Numbered from the stretch's first letter, positions 27,829 to 38,535 are shown. The stretch: DNA of 64,000 nucleotides from Pseudomonadota bacterium (GCA_027485695.1 JAIXQO010000005.1:62001-126000); one strand, 5' to 3'. Notes: generated by a model not told the origin, from the letters alone. Numbers and translations are program-made.

Positions 27829-27991
27829 TCTGGGATCAGTAAAATCCCTCAAATCTCGTTTAATGCTTGAGCGGCTACGAAGATCAGATTTCGGACAATC
27901 CGTCATTATTGACACATAGTGTAAATAATAAGTCATTTCGTGGTAGAATAGACAAACAGGCTGTTTTCCCGCTGTACGTTGGAACTTATTG
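27829..27991 (+). promoter_or_regulatory. Promoter region with a 25-bp dyad upstream of the GLUG lipoprotein
   Basis: A near-perfect palindrome spans 27905-27929: ATTATT, GA, CAC, ATA, GTG, TA, AATAAT, with one mismatched position per arm. It overlaps a TTGACA hexamer (27909-27914). An extended -10 element TGGTAGAAT lies at 27941-27949. The dyad is placed as an operator controlling the lipoprotein gene. Confidence 0.5.
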
Positions 27992-30900
27992 ATGTCAAAA
28001 CGACGAAGTCTTTATGATCTAAAGACATTAGCCAAACAGTGTTCTCTCGCGCGATTGGGACAATCCGCGATTGCTCTGCTTGTATTGGCTTCGTGTTTGC
28101 CCGAAAATTCCGGCGTGAAAGTCACCGGCCTAAGAAACGTCTCAGTCGGATCGACCTCAGTCTCGGCTGCTCCCTCATCACTCACCTTGACCACGCCTTT
28201 ATCCGCAACGGGCAGCTTGGATACGCCCGTCATCACTGTGAGCGGCGTACAAGACGGCGACGAAGTCGGCCTCTACACTTCTCCGACCTGTAGTTCTGGT
28301 TCTCTCATCGGTTCGGCGACTGCTACCGGCACCACCGTTGCGATCACCTCATCAACACTCACCGTGGGTACCCATACTTTTTATGCGCGAAGAGCATCGA
28401 CGGCGTCCGGAGTGAGTGCCTGCTCAACGGCGTCGACGACGTATGTGTTCAAAAACCCGGAGTTCACGCTCTCGCGGGACAACTACTCCATTTCGGATGA
28501 CGGCTCTAGCATTGGTACCACGATCACGATCACGCGCGATGCTCCCGGCGCTACACATGCCGTGACGCTGACTGCGGATGCCGTCACGGCGAGTGGATCA
28601 AACGTCACGCTCGGATCCACCGTTTTCACCTTCAACGCAAACGACACGACCCAGACCGTTCCCGTTTCGACGTTCTCTCCAGTGACCTCGGGATCCATCC
28701 AAGGAGACCGTTTTTTCCGGATCAAGCTCGGATCGCCCACGAACTCTGCGACAGTCGGCACGCTCTATGAATCCACCGTGAATCTGATCGATACCCAAAT
28801 AGATCGACAGTTCTTTTTCTCAAGCCCGCTCTACTCCGTGAACGAGAATGGTTCTTCGGCGAAAATCATTGTTCAACGATCGGGCGTAACGACCGCATCT
28901 GCGACCGTCGTTCTCGACTTCATCAACGGAACGGCGACCGCGTCCACGGACTTCACGAATACGGCGCAGACATTGACGTTCGCAGCGGGCGAGTCCGAAG
29001 TCGAAGCCAGTGTACCTGTTTTTGATAACAGTAGCACCAGAGACAATCGCTCGTTCTACGCGATTTTAAGAACACCATCTGGCTCCAACTTGATTCGTCC
29101 TTGGGCGATTACCAAAATACGAATCCTCGATAATGATGACGTGACGGTTTGCGACTCCACGAACAACAGCACGGGAGTTAACGCGGGATTCGGAGGTGGC
29201 GATGGTTCAACCGGCGATCCTTACCGCATTTGTTCACTCGCACAGCTTGATCGAGTGAGAAACAATCTGAGTTCGAATTTTCGTGTCATGTCGGATCTCG
29301 ATTTGGATCCGTCTTTGGATGCGGATCCTGCCACTGGTGGAACCCAAGCATTCACTCCGATTACGGGAACGTTCACCGGGACCTTCTCGGGCGAAGAACG
29401 CATCCTGAAGAATTTTCGAGTTACGACGTCTTCGGCGTTCAGCAACGAAGTCGCCTTATTTGTCGTCATCGGCGGCAACGCGACCACCTATGTAGATGGC
29501 GTGAACCTCATGAATCTCTACAACCGCAACACCCACTCCGGAAATAGCGTCGGCGGAATCGTCGGCCGCGCAAACGGAGTGGATCGCCTGAGCAATAACT
29601 TGGTTTCGGGATTGGTCGAAACGACCGGTGGCGGTACTGCCGGTGGAGTATTTAATCGCTCTCGCGATTCGAACTCCGATTGGTTCATTCGCAACTTCTC
29701 GCACGGTCATGTCGTATCTCAAACCGGTTACGCGGGGGGAATCTATTCCGGCATCTATGATGCAAGCGCCGAGGCAAACTTGGACTACGCATTTTCCACG
29801 GCAAACGTGATTTCTATTTCTGGATCCGTGGGTGGGATTTTTGGAAATATCAATTCGATTACGGGCTTTGACTCCCGAGTTCGCTCCTCACGTACCACGG
29901 GAGTCATCATCTCGGAAGGCAGCGCTGGAGGGATCGCCGGAGCCATTTACGGAAACGCAGCCGATGTTCGCATCGAGTCTTCGGTTTCCAACTCCATCAT
30001 CCGTGGCGGTTCCGAAGTCGGCGGCCTGGTCGGAAATTTCGAATGCAATAACGGCGCGTCCTGTTTGATGAGCCAAAACATCACGGACGCCGACATCACA
30101 ATGACCTCCACGGGCGGCACGCACCAAGGCGGTGGTCTATTTGGCCGAATGGGCTTGTTCTCCGCGATGACCATCGATAGCTGCGAAACACACGGCAATA
30201 TCACCGTCGACGTTGCTGGCGGCAAAGCTGGCGGATTAGTGGGATACATGAGTCCCTATAGTTCGGGAGCGGCCCGAGCTATCACCATCTCCGATACTTT
30301 CTCCACCGGTGACGTCGGCGTGACGAGCGATTCAATCGGTGCCAACCAAATCTCCGGGGGCATCGCTGACTTGACCATCGGCTCGGGCCTGAACGTGACG
30401 GTCACGCTTGATCACGTCTACTCGACGGGAGACATCACGGGTTCCATGACTTCGAACTATAACGTCGGAGGCATTATCGGTTCGGCCACCAATAGCTCGA
30501 GTGACGGCATGAACGCCATGGTGTTTACGGATGTCTATTCAACCGGAGACATCAAAGGCTATCAGCAAACCGGCGGCGTCATCGGAAATCTCTACTGGGA
30601 TTCCAGCACCGGCGGTTCGATCGACATCACGCGCGCGTATTCGACCGGAACGATCACCGGCACGAACCAATATACGGGTGGCATCTTGGGAGCCGCTTAT
30701 CTGAGCGGATCGCTCGCTGATCTCACGATTGAGAACTCATACTCTACAGGCACGATCACCTCGAGCAACGAATCGGTCGGAGGAATCCTCGGTCAATCTC
30801 GTATTGAGGGCAGCCAAAACTCGATCACCATTCAAGGCAGTTATGCGACTGGCGCCATCTCGGGTACCAATAAACTGGGAGGGATCGCTGGGTACGTGAA

Positions 30901-31483
30901 CCTGACCGGAGGAGCAGGTAGCTCGATGGTCTATACCAAGACTTATTTCACGGGATCTATCAGTGGTGAAAGCCAACTCGGCGGTATCGCGGGCGAGACT
31001 CACTGTTCCGCGAACGGTGCAAAGAATATCAAGATCGAAAAATCCTACGCCACTGTCTCCACCATCACGGGAACCGGACAAAACATCGGCGGTATCGCCG
31101 GCGTATTCAGCGGATACAACTCCGGATGCACCGGCCAAATCCTAAATACCTATTCGAGTGGAACCATTGCCGGCGTCGGGAACGTGGGTGGACTGGTTGG
31201 TCAAGGCGGTAACGGCCTGAATACCTACAGTCTCACCTACTCGTATTCTCGAGCCGCGGTCTCGGCGAGTAGCTACAATGAGCAAGGCCTCGCCGGAAAC
31301 CATGGATCCCTCACCATGTCGGATAACTACTGGCTCAAAGAAGGCTCGCACAACAGCGGACTTTCGAACGACGGAAACCAGAAAACCGCAGCTCAACTCC
31401 AAGACTCATCCACCTACACCGGATGGGATTTCGGAGCGATCTGGAACAGCCCTTCATCTGGCGTCTATCCCACGCTGCAATAG
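27992..31483 (+). CDS. Giant surface lipoprotein with Calx-beta and GLUG repeats
   Basis: A 1163-residue lipoprotein. ATG at 27992 preferred over the TTG just before it; lipobox VLASC (Cys35). Residues ~45-150 are Ig-like. Residues ~150-390 contain two Calx-beta-type modules (FTLSRDNYSISDDGSS and FFFSSPLYSVNENGSSAKI). From about residue 390 to the end there are around 15 repeats of GLUG type, recognisable as alternating YSTGxIxG and GGIxG units (for example GGIVGRANG, GGILGAAYLSG, GGLVGQGG) that should build a beta-helix. Such proteins act in adhesion. The gene is monocistronic and preceded by a dyad promoter; the next gene, ribD, starts 106 bases later. Confidence 0.88.
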   Translation: MSKRRSLYDLKTLAKQCSLARLGQSAIALLVLASCLPENSGVKVTGLRNVSVGSTSVSAAPSSLTLTTPLSATGSLDTPVITVSGVQDGDEVGLYTSPTCSSGSLIGSATATGTTVAITSSTLTVGTHTFYARRASTASGVSACSTASTTYVFKNPEFTLSRDNYSISDDGSSIGTTITITRDAPGATHAVTLTADAVTASGSNVTLGSTVFTFNANDTTQTVPVSTFSPVTSGSIQGDRFFRIKLGSPTNSATVGTLYESTVNLIDTQIDRQFFFSSPLYSVNENGSSAKIIVQRSGVTTASATVVLDFINGTATASTDFTNTAQTLTFAAGESEVEASVPVFDNSSTRDNRSFYAILRTPSGSNLIRPWAITKIRILDNDDVTVCDSTNNSTGVNAGFGGGDGSTGDPYRICSLAQLDRVRNNLSSNFRVMSDLDLDPSLDADPATGGTQAFTPITGTFTGTFSGEERILKNFRVTTSSAFSNEVALFVVIGGNATTYVDGVNLMNLYNRNTHSGNSVGGIVGRANGVDRLSNNLVSGLVETTGGGTAGGVFNRSRDSNSDWFIRNFSHGHVVSQTGYAGGIYSGIYDASAEANLDYAFSTANVISISGSVGGIFGNINSITGFDSRVRSSRTTGVIISEGSAGGIAGAIYGNAADVRIESSVSNSIIRGGSEVGGLVGNFECNNGASCLMSQNITDADITMTSTGGTHQGGGLFGRMGLFSAMTIDSCETHGNITVDVAGGKAGGLVGYMSPYSSGAARAITISDTFSTGDVGVTSDSIGANQISGGIADLTIGSGLNVTVTLDHVYSTGDITGSMTSNYNVGGIIGSATNSSSDGMNAMVFTDVYSTGDIKGYQQTGGVIGNLYWDSSTGGSIDITRAYSTGTITGTNQYTGGILGAAYLSGSLADLTIENSYSTGTITSSNESVGGILGQSRIEGSQNSITIQGSYATGAISGTNKLGGIAGYVNLTGGAGSSMVYTKTYFTGSISGESQLGGIAGETHCSANGAKNIKIEKSYATVSTITGTGQNIGGIAGVFSGYNSGCTGQILNTYSSGTIAGVGNVGGLVGQGGNGLNTYSLTYSYSRAAVSASSYNEQGLAGNHGSLTMSDNYWLKEGSHNSGLSNDGNQKTAAQLQDSSTYTGWDFGAIWNSPSSGVYPTLQ

Positions 31484-31589
31484 CTCGAACGAGATCACTT
31501 TCAGAAACTCACCAGGTTTCACGACCGTCGCTCCTGAATGGTGAATCGCGCTTGGCGAAAACAGTGCCCCGTGTGACAACTCCAATATC

Positions 31590-32531
31590 ATGACGTTCGA
31601 ATCCGCGATGCGAATCGCGCTCATCGAGGCAGAGAAATTCGTAGGAGCCACGGCTCCGAATCCTCCCGTGGCGGCGGTGATTCTCGACGAGCAAGGTCAG
31701 ATCCTGGCCTGCGCCGCGCATGAACGAGCTGGACAATTTCATGCCGAACGTCGAGCCATCGAACTCTGCCGCGCGAATGGAACCATCGAGCAGGCGCATA
31801 CGATCGTTGTGACGCTGGAACCTTGCAATCACTACGGAAGAACGCCTCCCTGCGTGCTTGCGATCCTGGACACGCCGATCCGCCGAGTGGTCTACGGCGC
31901 TTCGGATCCCAATCCCGTCGCCCAAGGCGGACACGACCACTTAAAAGAGCGCGGCGTCGAAGTGATTTCGTCCGTGCTCGAAACTGAATGTAATGAATTG
32001 ATTCGCGGTTTCCGCTCGCGAATCTTGAGTCGCCTGCCTTGGATTACGATCAAGACCGCCTGGTCTCGCCAAGGCTCGATGATTCCGCCCGTGGGGGAAA
32101 AAACGTTTACCTCTCTTGAGAGTTTAAAACTCGCTCACGAGCTCAGAAAACGCTCTGATGCAATCGTCACCGGGAGTGGAACGGTCCTCGCCGACGCGCC
32201 CGAGTTCACGGTCCGCCATATCTCCGACCATCTGGAAAAAATCCGTCAGCTAGCGCTCCTGGACCGGCGCCATCAAGTCTCGGATGATTGGATTCAAGCG
32301 GCGAGTCGCCGTGGTTTTCAGGTTTTTCGCGCCGAATCACTGGACCTTGCATTCAGAAAACTGGCGGATCTCGGTTGCCTCGAAGTCCTGGTCGAAGCGG
32401 GCCCACTTTTAAGCGCGTCCGTACTGGAATCGGGGCTCTGGAATGAACACGTACGGATTCAACAACAGGGGCCCCACGAACCGGATATTGTCCAACGCTT
32501 CAGGAACGACAACGGCCCGCAATTGCGCTAG
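31590..32531 (+). CDS. ribD: Bifunctional riboflavin biosynthesis protein RibD (deaminase/reductase)
   Basis: A 313-residue enzyme for the second and third steps of riboflavin synthesis. The deaminase half shows APNPPVAAVI, the zinc ligands His-Ala-Glu (FHAERRA) and PCNHYGRTPPC. The reductase half (from about residue 145) has SDAIVTGSGTVLADAPEFTV and VLVEAGPLLSASVL. The reductase is about 50 residues shorter than in E. coli RibD but keeps the NADPH-binding and substrate segments. First gene of the rib operon; ribE starts 9 bases after. I see no FMN riboswitch in the 106 bases upstream. Confidence 0.93.
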   Translation: MTFESAMRIALIEAEKFVGATAPNPPVAAVILDEQGQILACAAHERAGQFHAERRAIELCRANGTIEQAHTIVVTLEPCNHYGRTPPCVLAILDTPIRRVVYGASDPNPVAQGGHDHLKERGVEVISSVLETECNELIRGFRSRILSRLPWITIKTAWSRQGSMIPPVGEKTFTSLESLKLAHELRKRSDAIVTGSGTVLADAPEFTVRHISDHLEKIRQLALLDRRHQVSDDWIQAASRRGFQVFRAESLDLAFRKLADLGCLEVLVEAGPLLSASVLESGLWNEHVRIQQQGPHEPDIVQRFRNDNGPQLR

Positions 32532-32540
32532 AACCAAGGC

Positions 32541-33124
32541 ATGTTCACTGGAATCGTGTCGCACAAGGCCCCTGTCCAATCATTTGAAAAAGTCGGACTC
32601 GAAGGCGCACGAGTTCGCATCGCCACTCGGTACACTGATTTGGAAATCGGCGAGAGTGTCTGCGTGAACGGCGTCTGCCTGACTGCAACTGAGATCACTC
32701 CGTCGGGCGATACGCTCTTTTTCATCGGATCAGAAACACTTCGTAAAACAAACCTCGGTGAATTAGCCGTGAATCGCTCAGTTAATCTGGAGCGCTCGCT
32801 GCTGGCGAATACTCGACTCTCCGGGCACTGGGTCCAAGGTCACGTCGATGGAATCGCAACCGTCCACGAAATCGCCGACGAGGGCGGAACCTTTCGAGTG
32901 GTGTTTGCGATGAGCTCCGATTTGGTCCGATACTGCGTTGAAAAAGGCTCGATCACACTAAACGGAGTGAGCCTCACGTTGAACTCCGTCATCGATGAAC
33001 CCCAGCCCCTCGTGATTGTTCACCTGATTCCGCACACCTGGAATGAAACAAACCTCTCCGATCTCCGTGTTGGCGACACCGTCAACGTCGAGATCGACAT
33101 CCTTTCGAAATACGTGGAGCGACT

Positions 33125-33149
<25 letters not shown>
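32541..33149 (+). CDS. ribE: Riboflavin synthase, alpha subunit
   Basis: A 202-residue protein of the standard length with two lumazine-binding repeats, starting MFTGIVSHKAPV and CVEKGSITLNGVSLTL. The SVCVNGVCLTA motif in repeat one and GHWVQGHVDG between repeats are diagnostic. It dismutates two 6,7-dimethyl-8-ribityllumazine molecules into riboflavin, as a trimer. Its last 25 bases overlap the start of ribBA. Named ribE here (ribC in E. coli). Confidence 0.95.
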
Positions 33150-34341
<1,192 letters not shown>

Positions 34342-34345
<4 letters not shown>

Positions 34346-34776
34346 AAATCGCCATCATCACGAGCCGCTTCAATACAGAAGTCACTTCCGGTTTAAAACG
34401 CGGAGCTTATGCGCACCTCGCGGAGAAGGGCGTCGACCAGTCTGCCATCGACGAGTTCGATGCGCCCGGCGCGTTTGAGATCCCGCTCCTCGCCCAGAAA
34501 CTTGCCAAAACCAAGAAATACGCCGGCGTCGTTTGTCTGGGATGCGTGATCAAGGGCGATACCGCGCATTTCGAATTCATTAGCCTGGGCGCAACCGTCG
34601 GACTCATGCAGGCGATGCTCACGACTGAGACTCCAATCACGTTCGGGATCCTGACCACCTACACGGACGAACAAGCGGAAATCCGCAGTCGCGACAATTC
34701 CGAGAACAAGGGGCGCGAGGCGGCCGCAGCGTGTCTAGAGGCCATTGAAACGATACGTAAGATTGAAGGCTACTAG
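34342..34776 (+). CDS. ribH: 6,7-dimethyl-8-ribityllumazine synthase
   Basis: A 144-residue lumazine synthase. Visible motifs are SRFNTEVTSGL, the substrate loop DAPGAFEIPLLA, GCVIKGDTAHFEFIS with the catalytic His, and TPITFGILTT. It condenses the RibD and RibBA products. The ATGA overlap with ribBA indicates translational coupling; last gene of the rib operon. Confidence 0.95.
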
Positions 34777-34816
34777 GCCTTTGCAAAGACAAGCTGCTTC
34801 GAGTAATAGCCTTCGA

Positions 34817-36235
34817 ATGAAAAAACCAAAATTCGCACGTTGGCTGGTTTCTTATTCGCACGCCCTACTCCTGAGCGTTGTGACCATAGGAGCGGCCCAT
34901 TCATCGTCCGAACTGGTGGGAGACGCTCTTGAAGAGTTCAACTTCGACTCCTCGAATATTTCCTCTATTTCCAAAGAAATTGCGAAACAGACCGAAGTCG
35001 TTGGCCTCGGTGAATACTTACATGGTTCCTACGAAGGTCACGATTTTCGGTTATCACTCGCTCGTTCACTCATTGAAAATCACGGTTTCCGAGTTTTTAT
35101 GCTCGAGGCACCTTGGTACCTGACACTAGAACTCAATAAGCGCATTCAAGCCTCGAGCACTTGCGAATGGGATCCCAATTGGATTCTATGGAACTCGTTC
35201 CGTCCGTGGAGAACACGGCAGTTCGAGAAGTTTTACACCTGGGTTTGCGAGTTCAATCACCGGCACAAAAAAAATCCCGTGAGACTCATTGGGGCTGATA
35301 TTCAGCTCCTCAAAGGCACCGATGCTCGACCGATCAACCCCGAAAATGCTCGATCGCTCACTGCTATCGGAATGCTCAATCAGTTCTCCAATCGAGCCAT
35401 TCAACTCTCTCCGGCCACATCACCTGTTTTTCCTCTGTCGCAGGATCAAGTTTGGAATACGTGTTTTGACGAAGGGGGCATCCTCCCTGCATCCAATCAG
35501 TACAAACCCACGCCGGAATCCAGCACTCGAATCGAAAATTGCGAATCCACGCTCGATATTGCCGACCGGATTCTCCAATCTGCGATGAAAAACCGAGGCT
35601 CCGCTATCTGGCGAGAGTTCGACGCTAAACTCATTGAGCTCGCACTCAAATCCATTCGTTGGTCAAACGCGTATTTTAAGGTCGTCATTGCTACACCAGA
35701 CAATGAACCAGCAGCGAATGCAGGTCGCGACGAAGGAATGTTTCAGGTGGTTGAGTACGTGAGAACCCGGCTCTATCCAGGTAAAAAGATCATTCTTTAT
35801 GCTCACAATCTCCACATCGCGAGAAATCTCGTCAAGCGCCCATACAGCAGTCCCGTGATTGGCATCACGTCACTCGGATCGAAACTCGCGGTGCGTCTGA
35901 AACATCGCTATTGGCCGCTGGCTGTCATTTCTGGGAGCACTTCGAATCAACCCGAATACGACAGCGCTCGATACTGCGCAGCGGGAATTGGGTTTCTAGA
36001 ATGCCTACTGCAGTCTGAGCTAAATAAGCCCTATGTTTATCTCGGGCCAGATTCACATTACCTAAAACAGAACATCTATATAGCCGATAGCTGGAACCGA
36101 ATGACTGATGTGACGCTTCCCTACGAAGAATCCCTCAAAGAATATTGGTTCAAGCCTCAGACAAGCTACCAAAGCGTATTTTATTTAAAAAACTCCACGA
36201 CATTCGAGCCGTGGAATGGGATAAATCGTCCATGA
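34817..36235 (+). CDS. Exported erythromycin-esterase-like hydrolase
   Basis: A 472-residue protein when started at the ATG at 34817, which opens a signal peptide (about residues 8-30: VSYSHALLLSVVTIGAAHS); an earlier ATG at 34745 would overlap ribH and place the signal too deep. The mature protein matches the erythromycin esterase family: VVGLGEYLHGSYEGHDF (metal or catalytic Glu and His), then LEAPWYLTLELN, and a late YAHNLHIAR. Family members hydrolyse macrolide lactones, but most have unknown substrates. The stop overlaps the next ATG (ATGA), so the two genes are coupled. Confidence 0.83.
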   Translation: MKKPKFARWLVSYSHALLLSVVTIGAAHSSSELVGDALEEFNFDSSNISSISKEIAKQTEVVGLGEYLHGSYEGHDFRLSLARSLIENHGFRVFMLEAPWYLTLELNKRIQASSTCEWDPNWILWNSFRPWRTRQFEKFYTWVCEFNHRHKKNPVRLIGADIQLLKGTDARPINPENARSLTAIGMLNQFSNRAIQLSPATSPVFPLSQDQVWNTCFDEGGILPASNQYKPTPESSTRIENCESTLDIADRILQSAMKNRGSAIWREFDAKLIELALKSIRWSNAYFKVVIATPDNEPAANAGRDEGMFQVVEYVRTRLYPGKKIILYAHNLHIARNLVKRPYSSPVIGITSLGSKLAVRLKHRYWPLAVISGSTSNQPEYDSARYCAAGIGFLECLLQSELNKPYVYLGPDSHYLKQNIYIADSWNRMTDVTLPYEESLKEYWFKPQTSYQSVFYLKNSTTFEPWNGINRP

Positions 36236-36654
36236 ATTCGAAACTTCTGATTTCCGGGATTGCAGTCGCACTCGCATCATCGACCACTTGGGCGTCTCCC
36301 AACACCCGCCAATGCAGCAATTTCGATGGCAGTTGGACCTACGAATCTCGGCTGCACATCGGTGGCGCGATGCCTCCTCCTGGCGCAATGGAACGCTCCG
36401 CTCACCTGAAACATCAGGGGACGGTGGTAGGAACGATGGAACAACGAGTGGCGCAAGGTGAAACCTGGACCGGTAGCTATCGTTATCAAGTCCAGACGAC
36501 GAGCTTACTCAACGAGCGCATGACTAATCCGGGCTGTTTCGAGATGGAAAACGTAGATGTGATCGAAATCACGTCTATGCCGACCGATGGTTCAGTCCCA
36601 ACATCAGAAATCGTTCGCACGATTTGCAAAGAAGAGCGCTGCTTCTATCCTTAA
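36232..36654 (+). CDS. Small exported hypothetical protein
   Basis: A 140-residue protein; I place the start at the ATG at 36232 because it overlaps the upstream stop as ATGA and begins a good signal peptide (MNSKLLISGIAVALASS, cleavage near TWA/S). The mature part has four cysteines (RQCSNFDGSW, NPGCFEM, TICKEERCF) that could form two disulfides, and a predicted beta-rich chain like small lipocalin-type proteins. No family recognised. Translationally coupled to the esterase-like enzyme, so it may be a partner or inhibitor; that is inference. Confidence 0.7.
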   Translation: MNSKLLISGIAVALASSTTWASPNTRQCSNFDGSWTYESRLHIGGAMPPPGAMERSAHLKHQGTVVGTMEQRVAQGETWTGSYRYQVQTTSLLNERMTNPGCFEMENVDVIEITSMPTDGSVPTSEIVRTICKEERCFYP

Positions 36655-36670
36655 GCTGGAGCGGCAGATC

Positions 36671-37537
36671 TCACCAACTGAGGATGGTGGGAGTGTAAGT
36701 GATCACTGAAATGGGCATCTGACTTAACCGGGAGTTTTTTGAACTTGGAGCCAGTAGCCGCTGATAGCTTGATTTTTCTTCCAGATCAAAAAACAGCCTG
36801 ATCGTTTCTACAGAAAATCGATTCTGCAAAAGTTCTGGAACGGGAACGACCTGTTCATCGCTCAAAATCAGTTTTCCGTACTGAGTCAGGTGATGTGCGC
36901 CCACCATGGCCAATACTCGTGAACATTTACCAGAGTCGATCAATGCGGCAATTCGTCGAGCCATCTCTTGATTCCGCTCGATCATCTGCAAGCGATTCCT
37001 TTCATCCCACTGCAAGTCTGTCGGGATCTCGCCTCGGTCTAGCCTTGGAAACGAGGAATTCACACGAAAATAGTTTTCGGTTTTCGGGAGATCGATCGCA
37101 AAAAAACGCGACTTCGTTTGATCAAGCACCTGAAAGAACGCTTCTTCGAGGAAATTCGAGACGTATTCCTGGAAAAAAGGAAGATCGTAGCCGACTCCCC
37201 GCACCCAATCGGGAACAGAGCGGTGGATGACATGAGGAAGATCTGCTCTAGAAGCAGTCCCGCTGATCACTTGATCAACGGCAACTTGCACCCAACTCGG
37301 ATCCATCTCGAGTGCAACACAGTTCCAGGCCGGATCGTTCTGATGTAGCTCTAACAGGAGCTCACGAAACGACGTCTTGTACGATTCCTGCGAGTGCGAA
37401 TCTCCGAAGAATAGCACTTGTGCCTTGGACTGAGCGATCGTTGGCAAGTCTGTATACCAATCGCCGGCACTAGCGACCGACATAGAGCCTGTGAAAAGGA
37501 ACGCCAGAGCCAGGAGAAACGGATTCATTCGGTTCAT
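36671..37537 (-). CDS. Exported TIKI/ChaN-superfamily protein
   Basis: A 288-residue protein started at the ATG at 37537, which has AGAGG seven bases before it and begins the signal peptide MNRMNPFLLALAFLFTG. The mature part shows QVLFFGDSHSQESYKTSFRE, VALEMDPSW and a late MVGAHHLTQYGK, the three landmarks of the ChaN/TIKI/EreA-like fold (a Gly-(Asp/Glu)-x-x-His motif, a Leu-Glu strand and a GAxH strand). Members bind haem (ChaN), cleave proteins (TIKI) or hydrolyse esters. Function here unknown. It is convergent with the erythromycin-esterase-like operon, which shares the fold. Confidence 0.72.
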   Translation of the reverse strand: MNRMNPFLLALAFLFTGSMSVASAGDWYTDLPTIAQSKAQVLFFGDSHSQESYKTSFRELLLELHQNDPAWNCVALEMDPSWVQVAVDQVISGTASRADLPHVIHRSVPDWVRGVGYDLPFFQEYVSNFLEEAFFQVLDQTKSRFFAIDLPKTENYFRVNSSFPRLDRGEIPTDLQWDERNRLQMIERNQEMARRIAALIDSGKCSRVLAMVGAHHLTQYGKLILSDEQVVPVPELLQNRFSVETIRLFFDLEEKSSYQRLLAPSSKNSRLSQMPISVITYTPTILSW

Positions 37538-37565
37538 CGGAAAACCTCTAGCCGAGGATCCTATC

Positions 37566-37584
37566 ATATATTTATTAAATATAT
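37566..37584. promoter_or_regulatory. Perfect 19-bp AT palindrome upstream of the TIKI/ChaN-like gene
   Basis: ATATATTTA (37566-37574) and TAAATATAT (37576-37584) flank a single central T. It lies about 30 bases upstream of the minus-strand start at 37537, where an operator or promoter element would sit. Confidence 0.5.
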
Positions 37585-37647
37585 AAAATAGACGATTCAT
37601 TCCTCGTTGAGGACCGATTCAATCAGTGCTCCCGGGCGCTATCATAA

Positions 37648-38451
37648 CTAGTCACTCACCTGAATCTCGTATTCACCAATGACGTCTTGGATCGGGTAAA
37701 ACGTATGCTCAAAAGCAGCATTCACTGCACCGCCAACTACAACCTGACTCAGGCTACTGCCAAAATAAACAGTCGATGGCGTGGTTGAGTTGTTCTCCCC
37801 ACCAGGAAACCAAACCGAGTATTTGTTTGGGTTCTTGAGCTGACTGTAGTTTGGGTTGAGAATTTCTAGGCTCATAGAACCGAGAAACAACTTGAGATTC
37901 TCACTTTTGGGAGCCGTGATTTCCCAAGAAATCCGCATACGAGTTTGTGCAATCGAGTTAGGTTTAAATTCGTTTTTCGTAGTGATTGGTTTTATTGAAC
38001 GATCCGAAAATTGAATCACCGGGACTAAAACCGTGTAGCGTTTATCAAAAATGTCCGTAAATGCCTTGGTCGGTTTACCACTAAAACTAATTGTGTACTT
38101 CTCGCCTTTTTTCACGGGAACTTGATAAATCGCAAATGCTGATCGCGCGAACTTGTTTTTATCGAGATAAACCATAGGTTTCTCGAATTCAAATTGACCA
38201 TCTAGCCACTTATTCAGAGGAATTGTCTGTGCCGGCTGTTGCGCCATAGCAACATCCACGCTCTCAATGATCTGAGCCGCAAGTCCGGGATGATAGAAAT
38301 ATTCGTAGTTTTCTTTCAAGCGGAGGGGGATTTTGTCTGCGAGAGGAGATCCCTTGATCACGGGGGCTTCGGTGGATTCCTTGCGTGGGCTACTACAGGA
38401 AATCAGTACAGCAGAAAAAATGACCAACCAAGCGAACATCAAGCGTTGCAT
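37648..38451 (-). CDS. Lipoprotein of unknown function
   Basis: A 267-residue protein with a lipoprotein signal (lipobox LISC, Cys19; second residue Ser, compatible with the outer membrane). The mature chain alternates strand-like segments (KYTISFSGKPTKAFTDIF, RMRISWEITAPKSENLKLF, GEYEIQVSD) and probably folds as a beta-sandwich. No family recognised. GGAGGT precedes the ATG, but the ATG itself lies in one arm of a perfect 13-bp inverted repeat, which suggests control of translation. Confidence 0.72.
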   Translation of the reverse strand: MQRLMFAWLVIFSAVLISCSSPRKESTEAPVIKGSPLADKIPLRLKENYEYFYHPGLAAQIIESVDVAMAQQPAQTIPLNKWLDGQFEFEKPMVYLDKNKFARSAFAIYQVPVKKGEKYTISFSGKPTKAFTDIFDKRYTVLVPVIQFSDRSIKPITTKNEFKPNSIAQTRMRISWEITAPKSENLKLFLGSMSLEILNPNYSQLKNPNKYSVWFPGGENNSTTPSTVYFGSSLSQVVVGGAVNAAFEHTFYPIQDVIGEYEIQVSD

Positions 38452-38490
38452 GATAGAGGACCTCCAAAAATAGGGATTCCTCTATCATGC
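38448..38490 (-). promoter_or_regulatory. Hairpin that buries the start codon of the lipoprotein gene
   Basis: GCATGATAGAGGA (38448-38460) and TCCTCTATCATGC (38478-38490) are perfect 13-bp inverted repeats with a 17-nt spacer. In the minus-strand mRNA the 3' arm contains the AUG (38451-38449) and the loop contains GGAGG. The structure should block initiation unless opened. It could also act as a terminator for the upstream phospholipase-D-like gene, but no T tract follows. Confidence 0.6.
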
Positions 38491-38535
38491 GTTACACCTA
38501 TCTAATGTAAAATGTAAAAAAAACTGACGCTATCT

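Noticed and set aside
31484..31589. Possible FMN riboswitch before ribD
   Set aside because: The space is only 106 bases and lacks the conserved GGGTGAAATTCCC-like core and paired stems.
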